Shown here one piece after another: positions 51,038-59,943 of a stretch of 64,000 nt of DNA. The notes beneath the pieces were generated by a model. The model was not told where the DNA came from. It was given only the letters and a program-made list of their open reading frames with translations, and did not search any database. Within the stretch, counting starts at the first letter, position 1; every line of letters starts with the position of its first letter. The position numbers and the translations under genes are program-made. The DNA is from Companilactobacillus formosensis. Its GTDB lineage: Bacteria; Bacillota; Bacilli; Lactobacillales; Lactobacillaceae. The stretch covers positions 1-64,000 of the forward strand of contig NZ_BJDU01000002.1 of NCBI RefSeq assembly GCF_005405305.1. The letters run 5' to 3'.

Positions 51038-52606
51038 ATGGGATTCAAATTTCAAATAAATAAAGATACAGAGTTTAAAAGAAATGAACAATATTTAAGT
51101 ATTGCTAAAAAAAATGATCCGATTATTTATTATAGTAAGCATAAACCTCAAAAATATATTGACGGGGAAAAATATACACAAAATATTAATGAAGATGCTG
51201 CTAATAGTGAAACGGATTTATTAACTAAAGAATTTACTAGGGATGATTCTGTGATTTTGGATTTTGGAAATCATTATGTTGGTCATTTCTCAATTGATAT
51301 AAAAAAAACAGGAGCGCCAATGGATGCACCCCTAACTTTAAAAATTCAATTTGCTGAGAATTATGATGAATTATCCTACAAACCAGAGGAATATAAGGGA
51401 TGGTTATCTAAATCCTGGATTCCAATAGAAGTGCTGCACATAGATAGTTTGCCTAGCACATTAAAAATGTCCAGACGATATAGTTTTAGATATGTAAAAA
51501 TGACTGTAATTGATACATCACCAAAATGGAAGGTCCAATTTGAAAATCCATTAGTAATATCTCAAAGTGCCATTTCTGGAAAAGATTATTCGGATGCCTT
51601 AATACATAATGATGATTCAATGTTAGAAAAAATTGAAAATGTAAGTATAAAAACACTTTCCGAATGCATGCAATCTGTATTTGAAGATGGAACTAAAAGA
51701 GATCAAAGATTATGGCTAGGCGATTTACACTTACAAGCTTTAGTAAATTATTCAACATTTAATAAAAATAATTTGGTAAAAAAATGTCTGTATCTATTTG
51801 CAGGTTTAGCGACTTCAAACGGAAAATTATGTGCAAATATATTTACTAATAAAGAAGCAATTCCAGATGATACTTTTTTGTTTGACTATAGTTTATTTTT
51901 TGTAAGTACTTTAAAGGATTATTTTGAACGTACTAGTGACGTTTATACCGCTAGAGAATTGTATATCACTTCTAAGAGACAAGTGGATTTAGCATTAAAT
52001 CTTGTTGATCAATCCGGCAAATTATCATTGCCGTCAGACTGGCCCGCTTTTATTGATTGGAATGATAATTTCAACAAAGAAACGGCCGCACAAGCTGTAT
52101 TAATATACGTTTTAAGGGACTTTATATATTTAAGTAAAGAATTGGAAATGGATATTTCGGCTAATTATGAATATATGCTAAGGTCATTAGTTAACTATGC
52201 TCAAACCGAATTATTTAACGAATCAAATAATCAATTCATTTCTGGCAAAAACAATGAAATAAATATTTATAGTCAGATTTGGATGATTCTTGCCAATGTT
52301 TTTGATAAAGAAAAGTCTAAATCTATTATGGAGAGTACAGTAAAAGCCTTTTTCCCAATAAAAAATATTGCAACCCCATATATGTATCATTTTGTTGCTG
52401 AAGCATTACTAAGCGTAGGTATGAAGGAGGAAGCGATATCGTTAATTAAGGGTTACTGGGGCTCCATGATAAAAAAAGGGGCAGATACGTTCTGGGAAGC
52501 CTATAAACCTGATGATCCTGGTTATTCCCCTTACGGAAGCCCATTAGTAAATAGCTATTGTCATGCTTGGTCGTGCACCCCCCGTTTATTTGATAAAAAA
52601 ATATAA
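51038..52606 (+). CDS. GH78 alpha-L-rhamnosidase, module 1, altered C-terminus
   Basis: A 522-residue cytoplasmic enzyme of the short GH78 form found in lactic acid bacteria: an N-terminal beta domain (about 1-190) and an alpha/alpha-six barrel. The catalytic block is EDGTKRDQRLWLGD and a second acid lies in ADTFWEAYKPDDPG. The gene ends SCTPRLFDKKI because of a C6 run at 52578-52583; the paralogue at 58323 has C5 and ends SCTPVYLIKKYNL. Without the extra C this gene would run to the same ending, stop at 52611-52613. Activity of the altered form is uncertain. Confidence 0.82.
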   Translation: MGFKFQINKDTEFKRNEQYLSIAKKNDPIIYYSKHKPQKYIDGEKYTQNINEDAANSETDLLTKEFTRDDSVILDFGNHYVGHFSIDIKKTGAPMDAPLTLKIQFAENYDELSYKPEEYKGWLSKSWIPIEVLHIDSLPSTLKMSRRYSFRYVKMTVIDTSPKWKVQFENPLVISQSAISGKDYSDALIHNDDSMLEKIENVSIKTLSECMQSVFEDGTKRDQRLWLGDLHLQALVNYSTFNKNNLVKKCLYLFAGLATSNGKLCANIFTNKEAIPDDTFLFDYSLFFVSTLKDYFERTSDVYTARELYITSKRQVDLALNLVDQSGKLSLPSDWPAFIDWNDNFNKETAAQAVLIYVLRDFIYLSKELEMDISANYEYMLRSLVNYAQTELFNESNNQFISGKNNEINIYSQIWMILANVFDKEKSKSIMESTVKAFFPIKNIATPYMYHFVAEALLSVGMKEEAISLIKGYWGSMIKKGADTFWEAYKPDDPGYSPYGSPLVNSYCHAWSCTPRLFDKKI

Positions 52607-52613
52607 TCTTTAA
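52490..52613 (+). repeat. GH78 3' block, near-identical to 59757-59879
   Basis: The last 124 bases match the second GH78 gene except for three substitutions and one extra C, although the genes are clearly diverged elsewhere. Silent positions and the old stop codon are included, suggesting gene conversion or recent exchange. Confidence 0.8.
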
Positions 52614-53449
52614 TTCTTTTGTCGTATTCGACTGGGTAAACAACCAAATCTATTTTTAAATTCTTTGTTGAACTGGGCATAGTTAGCAAATCCAGTTTGT
52701 TCCGCAATTTGTAATATTTGAAGATCAGTGGTTGTTATCAGTGTTTGTGCGTGATTTAAACGAACACTTGTTAAATATCTATAAAAAGACATACCATAAT
52801 TTTTACTAATGAATCTGGATAAATATTCTGGATTCAAATGAACTTGTTTTGATAATGTTGTTAATGTAATTGTATTTGCATAGTTTTGCTCAATGTAGTT
52901 ATTTATTTTAAAAATTCTTTTATAATATTTTTGATTTGATTGCACACTTTTAGTAGATATTCTTTCACTAAAGTCACTAAATAGTATATTGAGTAGGTAC
53001 ATTAAATCCCCATATATTTTAAAAAAGTCGAATTTTTTTTCGCATTCGGATTTGAGAAGCAGTGATTTCATTAGATGAATCACTGCTTCCTTTTTATTTT
53101 CTGAACCCTTAGAAAAATAAAACTTATAGTAAGCAGCATCCGGAACAAGATTTTTAATTAAATCAAAGGAAATTTGCAAAATAATTCCCTTTAATAAATC
53201 TCCGTCAAATTTAGTAGAATGAACATCATTTGAATTAAAGATATGAAATTCTCCAGCCTGTAGTATTGAAAAATTTGAAGAATCCATAATTTGAAGATTT
53301 CCATGAGATATGTATATTATTTCGATTGCTTCATGCATATGAGGAATTATCATTGATTTTCCTTGATCATATCCTCGAAAAATTCGTATTGGAACGTGTT
53401 TATCAAATGGTATATTTTCTCTTATTTTCGAATGTAATTCTAATTTCAT
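52610..53449 (-). CDS. AraC family regulator, module 2
   Basis: 279 residues with the cupin sensor (IIPHMHEAIEIIYISHGNLQIMD) and C-terminal AraC DNA-binding domain (ITLTTLSKQVHLNPEYLSRFISK, then ILQIAEQTGFANYAQFNKEFKNRFGCLPSRIR). It is a paralogue of the module 1 regulator. ATG 53449 has GGAGG five bases upstream; the extension to 53470 covers the ribosome site. It is divergent from GH43-GH3-MFS-GH78. Its stop codon overlaps the ancestral stop of the convergent GH78 gene. Confidence 0.88.
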   Translation of the reverse strand: MKLELHSKIRENIPFDKHVPIRIFRGYDQGKSMIIPHMHEAIEIIYISHGNLQIMDSSNFSILQAGEFHIFNSNDVHSTKFDGDLLKGIILQISFDLIKNLVPDAAYYKFYFSKGSENKKEAVIHLMKSLLLKSECEKKFDFFKIYGDLMYLLNILFSDFSERISTKSVQSNQKYYKRIFKINNYIEQNYANTITLTTLSKQVHLNPEYLSRFISKNYGMSFYRYLTSVRLNHAQTLITTTDLQILQIAEQTGFANYAQFNKEFKNRFGCLPSRIRQKN

Positions 53450-53521
53450 TATTTCCTCCAAAATATACAAAAGTCAAAATAACTAAACTTTCACGTTAAG
53501 ATATTATCTAATTTCAATCGT

Positions 53522-53536
53522 AGTATGCGCTTACAA
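53522..53536 (-). promoter_or_regulatory. cre site upstream of module 2 operon
   Basis: On the minus strand TTGTAAGCGCATACT matches the cre consensus except at the last base. It lies 42 bases before the GH43 start and next to a 10-base palindrome TACAATTGTA (53532-53541). Confidence 0.6.
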
Positions 53537-53577
53537 TTGTACTTGTTTGAAGGTATTAATTGCAAGGAGTGAATAGT

Positions 53578-54870
53578 TTGAATCCAATATTGAAGTCAAA
53601 TAATTATATTCCGGATGTTGAAGCTAGAACGATGCCAAATGGCAGAGTGTATTTATACGGCTCTAATGATAATCCGGGAGATACAGAATTTTGTAGTACA
53701 CAGTACAAAACGTTTTCATCCGATGATTTAATTCATTGGAAAAATCACGGTGTCATTTTTGACAGTGTAAGTGATAAATACGGTTTAAAAAATGGACTTA
53801 CATTAGGCGCACCCGATTGCGTTTATTATGAGGGAAAATATTATTTGTATTATTGCATGTATGGAAATCGTATGGGTGTAGCAGTTTCAGAATCGCCTTC
53901 AGGACCGTTTAAAAACTTAGGTCATGTAACTCCAGCGGATAATCAGAGTATTGATCCTGCAATATTTGTTGATGACGACGGTAGTTGTTATTACTTTTGG
54001 GGTCAGTTCCATCTGCAAGGTGGAAAACTAGATAAGGATATGAAAACTGTTATCCCAGATACAATCAATTCAAATATATTAACAGAGCATGAACAGGGCT
54101 TTCATGAGGGTGCATCGGTTAGAAAAATTAATGGAAAATATTATTTAACATATACATGCATTTCTCGTGGTAGAGCAACGTGTTTAGCATATGCCATGGC
54201 AGATAAACCACTTGGACCATATGTCAAGCAAGGAATCATCATTGATAATACGGGAAGTGATTCTGAAGATTGGAATAATCATGGATCAATCGAGATGTTT
54301 GATAATAAACTTTATGTCTTTTACCATCGTTCAAGTCAAAACAGCATATATAACAGAAGAGTATGCATTGAACCACTAGAAATGGATAATAAAGGAAATA
54401 TTAAGGAAGTTTCCATGACGACAAACGGTGTCGAACCGTATATTTCTTCGGATAGATGGATCAATGTTAGACATTTATCCAGAATGAGACTCAAATTGCC
54501 ATTTAATAGCTTAATACGGCCAATGACTTTGATGCCATATGGTGATGAGGAAGTTCTTTCATATACCAAGAATCAAGACTGGATACAATTCGACAAAATA
54601 AATCTGAGCAATTGTAAAAGTATGGAAATATCTGTCGCTTCACCAAAACCGATGGATATAGAGATTTGGATTGAAGGTAATGAAAAAATAGGAAAAGTTA
54701 CTGTAAACCCTACTGGAAATGATTGGAGTAAATTTGAAAAATTCACTGGCAATATAAAATCGGTCTCAGGTATACACACCGTTTGGTTGAAAATGATTGC
54801 AAGAAATCATGCGGTTGGAAGATTAGGTGATATTAAAGATTTTCGTTTTAAGGAGATAAAGAATGCTTAA
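53578..54870 (+). CDS. GH43 glycosidase with C-terminal carbohydrate-binding-like domain
   Basis: 430 residues. The propeller (about 1-310) begins YIPDVEARTMPNGRVYLYGSNDNPG, with further acidic motifs GAPDCVYYEGKYYLYYC and FHEGASVRKINGKYYLTY, typical of GH43 arabinofuranosidase/xylosidase enzymes. Residues about 330-430 resemble a CBM6-like beta-sandwich (SVASPKPMDIEIWIEG, KSVSGIHTVWLKMIA). No signal peptide. Start TTG 53578 has AAGGAG eight bases upstream. It is first in the module 2 operon and overlaps the GH3 gene by 8 bases. Confidence 0.82.
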   Translation: MNPILKSNNYIPDVEARTMPNGRVYLYGSNDNPGDTEFCSTQYKTFSSDDLIHWKNHGVIFDSVSDKYGLKNGLTLGAPDCVYYEGKYYLYYCMYGNRMGVAVSESPSGPFKNLGHVTPADNQSIDPAIFVDDDGSCYYFWGQFHLQGGKLDKDMKTVIPDTINSNILTEHEQGFHEGASVRKINGKYYLTYTCISRGRATCLAYAMADKPLGPYVKQGIIIDNTGSDSEDWNNHGSIEMFDNKLYVFYHRSSQNSIYNRRVCIEPLEMDNKGNIKEVSMTTNGVEPYISSDRWINVRHLSRMRLKLPFNSLIRPMTLMPYGDEEVLSYTKNQDWIQFDKINLSNCKSMEISVASPKPMDIEIWIEGNEKIGKVTVNPTGNDWSKFEKFTGNIKSVSGIHTVWLKMIARNHAVGRLGDIKDFRFKEIKNA

Positions 54871-57130
54871 ATCAAAAGAAAGTATTGAAGAACAAGCTGA
54901 CAAAATTTTAAATGGTCTAACCATTTCCCAGAAAGCTCAACTATTATCACAAGCTACATGGGAAACAACACCAGTTGATAGATTTAGTAATCGTCTGGGA
55001 AAATTTTTGTTAGCTGATGGTCCAGCTGGTATTAGAAGATTAAAAGATTACTTTGATGATGATATTTATAATACTAAGCCAAGTACCTCATATCCTTCTC
55101 CTAGTACTTATGCAAGTTCATGGAATAAAAAGTTAATTTATGAATTGGGTTCACATATGGGAAAAGAAGCGTTGCAAGAAGATGTGGATACAATGTTAGC
55201 TCCCGCAATTAATTTAAAGCGAAGCCCATTAGGTGGGAGAAATTTTGAATATTATTCAGAGGATCCAAAATTAACAGGTGATCTAGCAGCTGAATTTATA
55301 AAAGGAATTCAAAGTCAGGGAATTGGCGCATGTCTTAAACATTTTGCTTTGAATAATCAAGAAACTAGAAGAATGAATATAGATGTAAAAGTTGATAAGC
55401 AAACTCTACATGAATTATATTTACGGGCTTTTGAAAAACCAGTTAAATCTGGTAAACCCAAAATGATTATGACAGCATATAACAAGGTCAATGGAGAATA
55501 CTCCGCAAGTAACTCTCTACTCTTGGATATTTTACGTAAAAAATGGGGCTTTGAAGGAGTGATTGTAACAGACTGTTTTGCTGCACATGACCTCGCCAAA
55601 GGTGTTAGTCATGGATTGACGTTACAAATGCCCGGAGAACCTGGAGAAAAAATATCAAAAGAAATTAATAACTTGATCTCCAGTGGAGAATTAAATGAAG
55701 ATGAATTAGATGATGCAGTTAAAAGAAATATTATTTTCGATTTAAGTTCAATTGAAAATCGTCAAAAAGAATTTACCTACAATAGAGAACAACACCATGA
55801 TTTTGCACGAAAAGTTGCCGAAGAAAGTATGGTTTTACTTAAAAATTCTAAAAAGATTTTGCCGTTGAATACCAATCAGAAAATACTAATTGTTGGAGAA
55901 TTGGCAAGAAAACCTCGTTTCCAAGGCGGGGGAAGCTCACATGTTAATCCATATAAATTAGAGATTCCTTTAGATGAATTGAAAAAGAGAAATAATTATA
56001 TAAATTATTCTCAGGGTTATCGACTAGATGGCCGTGAGGATACAACTATGATAAATGATACGATGAAGAAAGCCTCTTTAGCAGATGTAGTCGTTGTTTT
56101 TGCAGGCTTACCAGATTTAGTCGAATCAGAGGGATATGATCGAAAAGATATGTCATTACCTCAGAATCAGAATAATTTAATTAAATCGTTATCGAATGTC
56201 GGTAAACCAATAGTCGTGGTGTTAGAAAATGGTTCAGTAGTTGAAATTCCATGGATAAATGATGTAGATGGAATTTTGGAAAGCTATTTAGGTGGGGAGT
56301 CTGGTGCAAGCGCTATTACAAATATATTGTTTGGGGATGTAAATCCATCGGGACATTTAGCAGAGACATTTCCAACAAAATTAGAAGATAATCCGTCGTA
56401 TTTAAATTTTCCTGGAAGTCAGCATACAGTAATTTACGGTGAAGGAAGATTTATTGGATATAAATATTATGATGCAATGCAAAAAAATGTAGCATTCCCA
56501 TTTGGGTATGGACTTTCCTACACAAACTTTAGAATTGATAACTTAGTGCAATCTATTGATGAGAATAAGCAAACGGTTCAGGTTGATGTTTCAAATATTG
56601 GGACACGTGAAGGAAAAGATGTTATTCAAGTTTATACAAAATTTTTAGACGCAGTTGGCACTCCAGAACCCTTACAATTAGCTGGATTTAAGAAAATAGA
56701 AGTTTTACCTGGAGAAACAAAAAAAGTGGCCATAGATTTGGATCCAAAATCATTTGAGATATTTGATGTAACGACGAATACGTGGATTAAACAAAATGGT
56801 ACATATGAATTATTTGTTGGTGAATCATCTGCCGATAAAAAGTTGGCATCGAAGATAAAAATTAATTCATTGAATTATAAGATTACTGCTGATCATAGTT
56901 TGGGGGATATTTTAAGACAAAATCCTACAACGTATAGTCAATTGAAAGATGTATTTAAGGATCATCCAAAATCTTTGGAATTTCTGAATATGATGAAGGA
57001 TGAGGATCCACTAAAGTCATTATCAATGGCATCACTAATGACTTTGAATACTTTACGCAGAGCCGATCCTACTATGGATGGGGAATCTATAGACTCTGTA
57101 TTAAAAATTTTGAATAAGGGGAAGAAATAA
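54863..57130 (+). CDS. GH3 beta-glycosidase
   Basis: A 755-residue GH3 enzyme with the two-domain core and a C-terminal fibronectin-III-like domain (about 580-670), plus a helical tail of about 80 residues. The catalytic nucleophile is Asp in VIVTDCFAAHD; substrate-binding motifs are LLADGPAGIRR, APAINLKRSPLGGRNFEYYSEDP and GACLKHFALNNQE. No signal peptide. It removes terminal beta-glucose or beta-xylose, as in glucoside cores of plant glycosides. AGGAG precedes the ATG, which overlaps the GH43 gene. Confidence 0.88.
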   Translation: MLKSKESIEEQADKILNGLTISQKAQLLSQATWETTPVDRFSNRLGKFLLADGPAGIRRLKDYFDDDIYNTKPSTSYPSPSTYASSWNKKLIYELGSHMGKEALQEDVDTMLAPAINLKRSPLGGRNFEYYSEDPKLTGDLAAEFIKGIQSQGIGACLKHFALNNQETRRMNIDVKVDKQTLHELYLRAFEKPVKSGKPKMIMTAYNKVNGEYSASNSLLLDILRKKWGFEGVIVTDCFAAHDLAKGVSHGLTLQMPGEPGEKISKEINNLISSGELNEDELDDAVKRNIIFDLSSIENRQKEFTYNREQHHDFARKVAEESMVLLKNSKKILPLNTNQKILIVGELARKPRFQGGGSSHVNPYKLEIPLDELKKRNNYINYSQGYRLDGREDTTMINDTMKKASLADVVVVFAGLPDLVESEGYDRKDMSLPQNQNNLIKSLSNVGKPIVVVLENGSVVEIPWINDVDGILESYLGGESGASAITNILFGDVNPSGHLAETFPTKLEDNPSYLNFPGSQHTVIYGEGRFIGYKYYDAMQKNVAFPFGYGLSYTNFRIDNLVQSIDENKQTVQVDVSNIGTREGKDVIQVYTKFLDAVGTPEPLQLAGFKKIEVLPGETKKVAIDLDPKSFEIFDVTTNTWIKQNGTYELFVGESSADKKLASKIKINSLNYKITADHSLGDILRQNPTTYSQLKDVFKDHPKSLEFLNMMKDEDPLKSLSMASLMTLNTLRRADPTMDGESIDSVLKILNKGKK

Positions 57131-57132
57131 AA

Positions 57133-58323
57133 ATGCAAAAAATAAAAAATAAACATAGTTTTTGGTTTAAGGCATCAATATTGTCTATTGCTATTGATTC
57201 CACTGTTTCTGGTGTTGTGTCAGGTGCCATTCCATTAATGGTTAAATCCTTTCCAAATGCGCCACAATCTATTGTTGAATCTATTTCATCATTACCAAGT
57301 TTAGCAATTATGCTTGCTGTCATGATTAGTCCATTTGTAACAACGAAAATTGGATATAAGAAAACAGTATTAATTGGATTATTTATTTCATTTCTAGCAG
57401 GTATCGCACCTGCATTTGCTCCAAATATTTGTTTGATTTTAGCATTTAGATTAATATTTGGATTTGGTATTGGATTATTGAACCCTCTTTCATATAGTAT
57501 CGTTGCATACTTCTATGAAGGAGACGAGCGCTCTTCAATGTATGGATTAATTGGAACCGTTTCAAATTTAGCATCATGGATTTTAACAGGATTAGTTGGT
57601 GTTTTATTGCAATATAGTTGGCACTATAGTTTCTTAACATACTTTGTATTATTAGCAATCTTGATTCTTGTTTACTTTGTACTTCCTGAAATGGATATCA
57701 AAACAGAAAAGACAAGTAGTAGTAAAGCAAACTTTTTACAAATGGATCATAGAGTATATTATTTGGCTGTTGTAATGTTCTTCTTATTTATGGTTTGGAT
57801 GACATTTAATCAAAAATTTGGATTATTAGTAACAGGTAAACAATTTGGTAATGCCTCACAAGCAACATATATTTTGAGTTTAACCGCACCAATTGGAATG
57901 ATTGTGGGTGTAGCATTTGGACTATTACATAAATGGTTGAAAAATTCATTATTACCTATTGCTATGATTGTTTTGGCAATTGCTTTTGCCTTAACATCCT
58001 ATGCTAACAGCTTATTTATGGCTGGAGCAGGAGTTGTATTAGCTGCCATTTCATTTACATGTTGTTCTACATCAATCTTTTTAAGAGTATCTGAAATTAC
58101 ACCAAAAGAACTAAATAACGCAGCATCGTCTATTGAATTAATTGTTACGAATATTGGTATTTTTGTTGCTCCTTACTTCATGAGTATGATTGGTTCATTT
58201 ATGGGAAATAGTGAATCAGACACTATGCTAAAAGTCTGTGCTGTTATTTTAATTGCTATGGCTGCGGTAATGCTAGTCGGAGGACTTTTCTACAGAAGTA
58301 AAACTACACAACAGGAGGCATAA
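57133..58323 (+). CDS. MFS transporter, module 2
   Basis: A 396-residue, twelve-helix permease paralogous to that at 48719 and of the same length (KHSFWFKASILSIAIDSTVSGVVSGAIP, GFGIGLLNPLSYSIVAYFYEGDERSSM). It is separated from GH3 by 2 bases and its stop shares a base with the following GH78 start, so it is tightly coupled in the operon. The likely role is import of the glycoside or oligosaccharide cleaved by the neighbouring cytoplasmic hydrolases; this is inferred from context. Confidence 0.82.
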   Translation: MQKIKNKHSFWFKASILSIAIDSTVSGVVSGAIPLMVKSFPNAPQSIVESISSLPSLAIMLAVMISPFVTTKIGYKKTVLIGLFISFLAGIAPAFAPNICLILAFRLIFGFGIGLLNPLSYSIVAYFYEGDERSSMYGLIGTVSNLASWILTGLVGVLLQYSWHYSFLTYFVLLAILILVYFVLPEMDIKTEKTSSSKANFLQMDHRVYYLAVVMFFLFMVWMTFNQKFGLLVTGKQFGNASQATYILSLTAPIGMIVGVAFGLLHKWLKNSLLPIAMIVLAIAFALTSYANSLFMAGAGVVLAAISFTCCSTSIFLRVSEITPKELNNAASSIELIVTNIGIFVAPYFMSMIGSFMGNSESDTMLKVCAVILIAMAAVMLVGGLFYRSKTTQQEA

Positions 58324-59879
58324 TGGTGTCTTTTAAATTTCAAATTAATGATAATGTTACTTTTAAACGAAACAATAAATTCTTATCAATTGCTAGAGAA
58401 TGTAAACCTGAACTATACTATCGGCAATATTTTTCAAAGGGATTTAAAAAGTTTGATAAGAAAACGGGAAAACTTGTTAAATATGATGAATTAGAGTCTA
58501 AAGAATTTGGAAAAGACGGTTACTTCATTTTAGATTTTGAGAATCATTTTGTGGGACATTTTTCAATTGATATTAATCGTATTGGGTCAATGATGGATGC
58601 TCCTCTAACTTTAAAAATACAATTTGCAGAAATGGTAGAAGAATTAAACCATGATTCATCGAAATACAACGGATGGTTGTCTAGCTCATGGATTCCTGAA
58701 GAAAAAATTCATATAGACGAATTGCCATATGAATTAAAGTTACCCAGAAGATATAGCTTTAGATATGTGAAAGTGACCATAGTAGATACATCCCCAAAGT
58801 GGAAAGTCTATTTTAAAAATCCAAGAGTGGTTTCTGAAAGTGCAGTGGATGAAAACAACATGCCATCTGTAAATACAGATGATAAAGAATTAAAAAAAAT
58901 AAGTGATATAAGTGTAAAAACGTTAGCTGAGTGTATGCAGGACGTATTTGAGGATGGCCCAAAAAGAGATCAAAGGTTATGGCTTGGAGATTTACATTTA
59001 CAAGCGTTAGTCAACTATGAGACTTTTAAAAATTATGATTTGGTCAAACGATGCTTATATTTATTTGCTGGAATGACGTCAAGTGATGGTAAACTGAGTG
59101 CTAACATATTTACGCATAATCAATTAAATGCAGATGATACTTTCTTGTTTGATTACAGTCTATTTTTTGTAAGTTCTCTTAGGGACTACTTTGTCAATTC
59201 TAAAGATATAGAAACAGTAAGAGACTTATATCCGATTGCTAAAAAACAAATTGAGCTAGCAGCTAATTACGTTTCAAAAAATGGGAAACTATCATTGCCA
59301 GAGGATTGGCCTGTATTTGTAGATTGGGGTAATGAATTAGACAGAAGTACTGCTGCTCAAGGTATATTTATTAGGGTTCTAAAAGATTTTAAGGAATTAG
59401 ATAGAATGTTAAAAATTGAAACTGAAGAAAAATATGTTGAGCTATTAGATAAGATGATTTCTTATTCAAAAGAGTGTTTGTATAAAAAGGACCAAGAAAC
59501 ATTTATTTCTGGATCTCAATCTGAAATAAATATATATAGTCAAGTATGGATGGTATTAGCCGATATATTGCCGTCTAATGAAAATTTTGACGTAATGAAG
59601 CAAACTTATAAAAGTATGTTTCCAATAAAGAATATTTCAACTCCATATATGTATCACTTTGTTGTTGAAGCATTATTAAGTGTAGGTATGAAAGAGGAAG
59701 CAATATCACTAATTAAGGATTACTGGGGTTCCATGATAGAAAAAGGAGCAGATACATTCTGGGAAGCCTATAAGCCTGATGATCCTAGTTATTCCCCTTA
59801 CGGAAGTCCATTAGTAAATAGCTATTGTCATGCTTGGTCGTGCACCCCCGTTTATTTGATAAAAAAATATAATCTTTAA
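58323..59879 (+). CDS. GH78 alpha-L-rhamnosidase, module 2
   Basis: A 518-residue short-form GH78 enzyme: N-terminal beta domain, then the alpha/alpha barrel with EDGPKRDQRLWLGD and ADTFWEAYKPDDPS. It ends HAWSCTPVYLIKKYNL, the intact barrel end, with a C5 run at 59845-59849. It releases terminal alpha-L-rhamnose in the cytoplasm. ATG 58323 uses the A of the preceding TAA and has AGGAGG upstream. A strong terminator follows. It is a paralogue of the gene at 51038. Confidence 0.86.
   Translation: MVSFKFQINDNVTFKRNNKFLSIARECKPELYYRQYFSKGFKKFDKKTGKLVKYDELESKEFGKDGYFILDFENHFVGHFSIDINRIGSMMDAPLTLKIQFAEMVEELNHDSSKYNGWLSSSWIPEEKIHIDELPYELKLPRRYSFRYVKVTIVDTSPKWKVYFKNPRVVSESAVDENNMPSVNTDDKELKKISDISVKTLAECMQDVFEDGPKRDQRLWLGDLHLQALVNYETFKNYDLVKRCLYLFAGMTSSDGKLSANIFTHNQLNADDTFLFDYSLFFVSSLRDYFVNSKDIETVRDLYPIAKKQIELAANYVSKNGKLSLPEDWPVFVDWGNELDRSTAAQGIFIRVLKDFKELDRMLKIETEEKYVELLDKMISYSKECLYKKDQETFISGSQSEINIYSQVWMVLADILPSNENFDVMKQTYKSMFPIKNISTPYMYHFVVEALLSVGMKEEAISLIKDYWGSMIEKGADTFWEAYKPDDPSYSPYGSPLVNSYCHAWSCTPVYLIKKYNL
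59757..59879 (+). repeat. GH78 3' block, partner of 52490-52613
   Basis: Second copy of the near-identical 3' block, carrying C5 (59845-59849) where the first copy has C6. Confidence 0.8.
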
Positions 59880-59890
59880 CGAGTAAAAAG

Positions 59891-59943
59891 AAAAAGATTC
59901 CAAATTGCCAATTTGATTTTTAGCAATTTTGGAATCTTTTTTT
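59891..59943. terminator. Terminator of module 2 operon
   Basis: AAAAAGATTCCAAATTGC pairs with GCAATTTTGGAATCTTTTT (one bulge), symmetrical A and T runs; convergent with the module 3 regulator. Confidence 0.85.
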
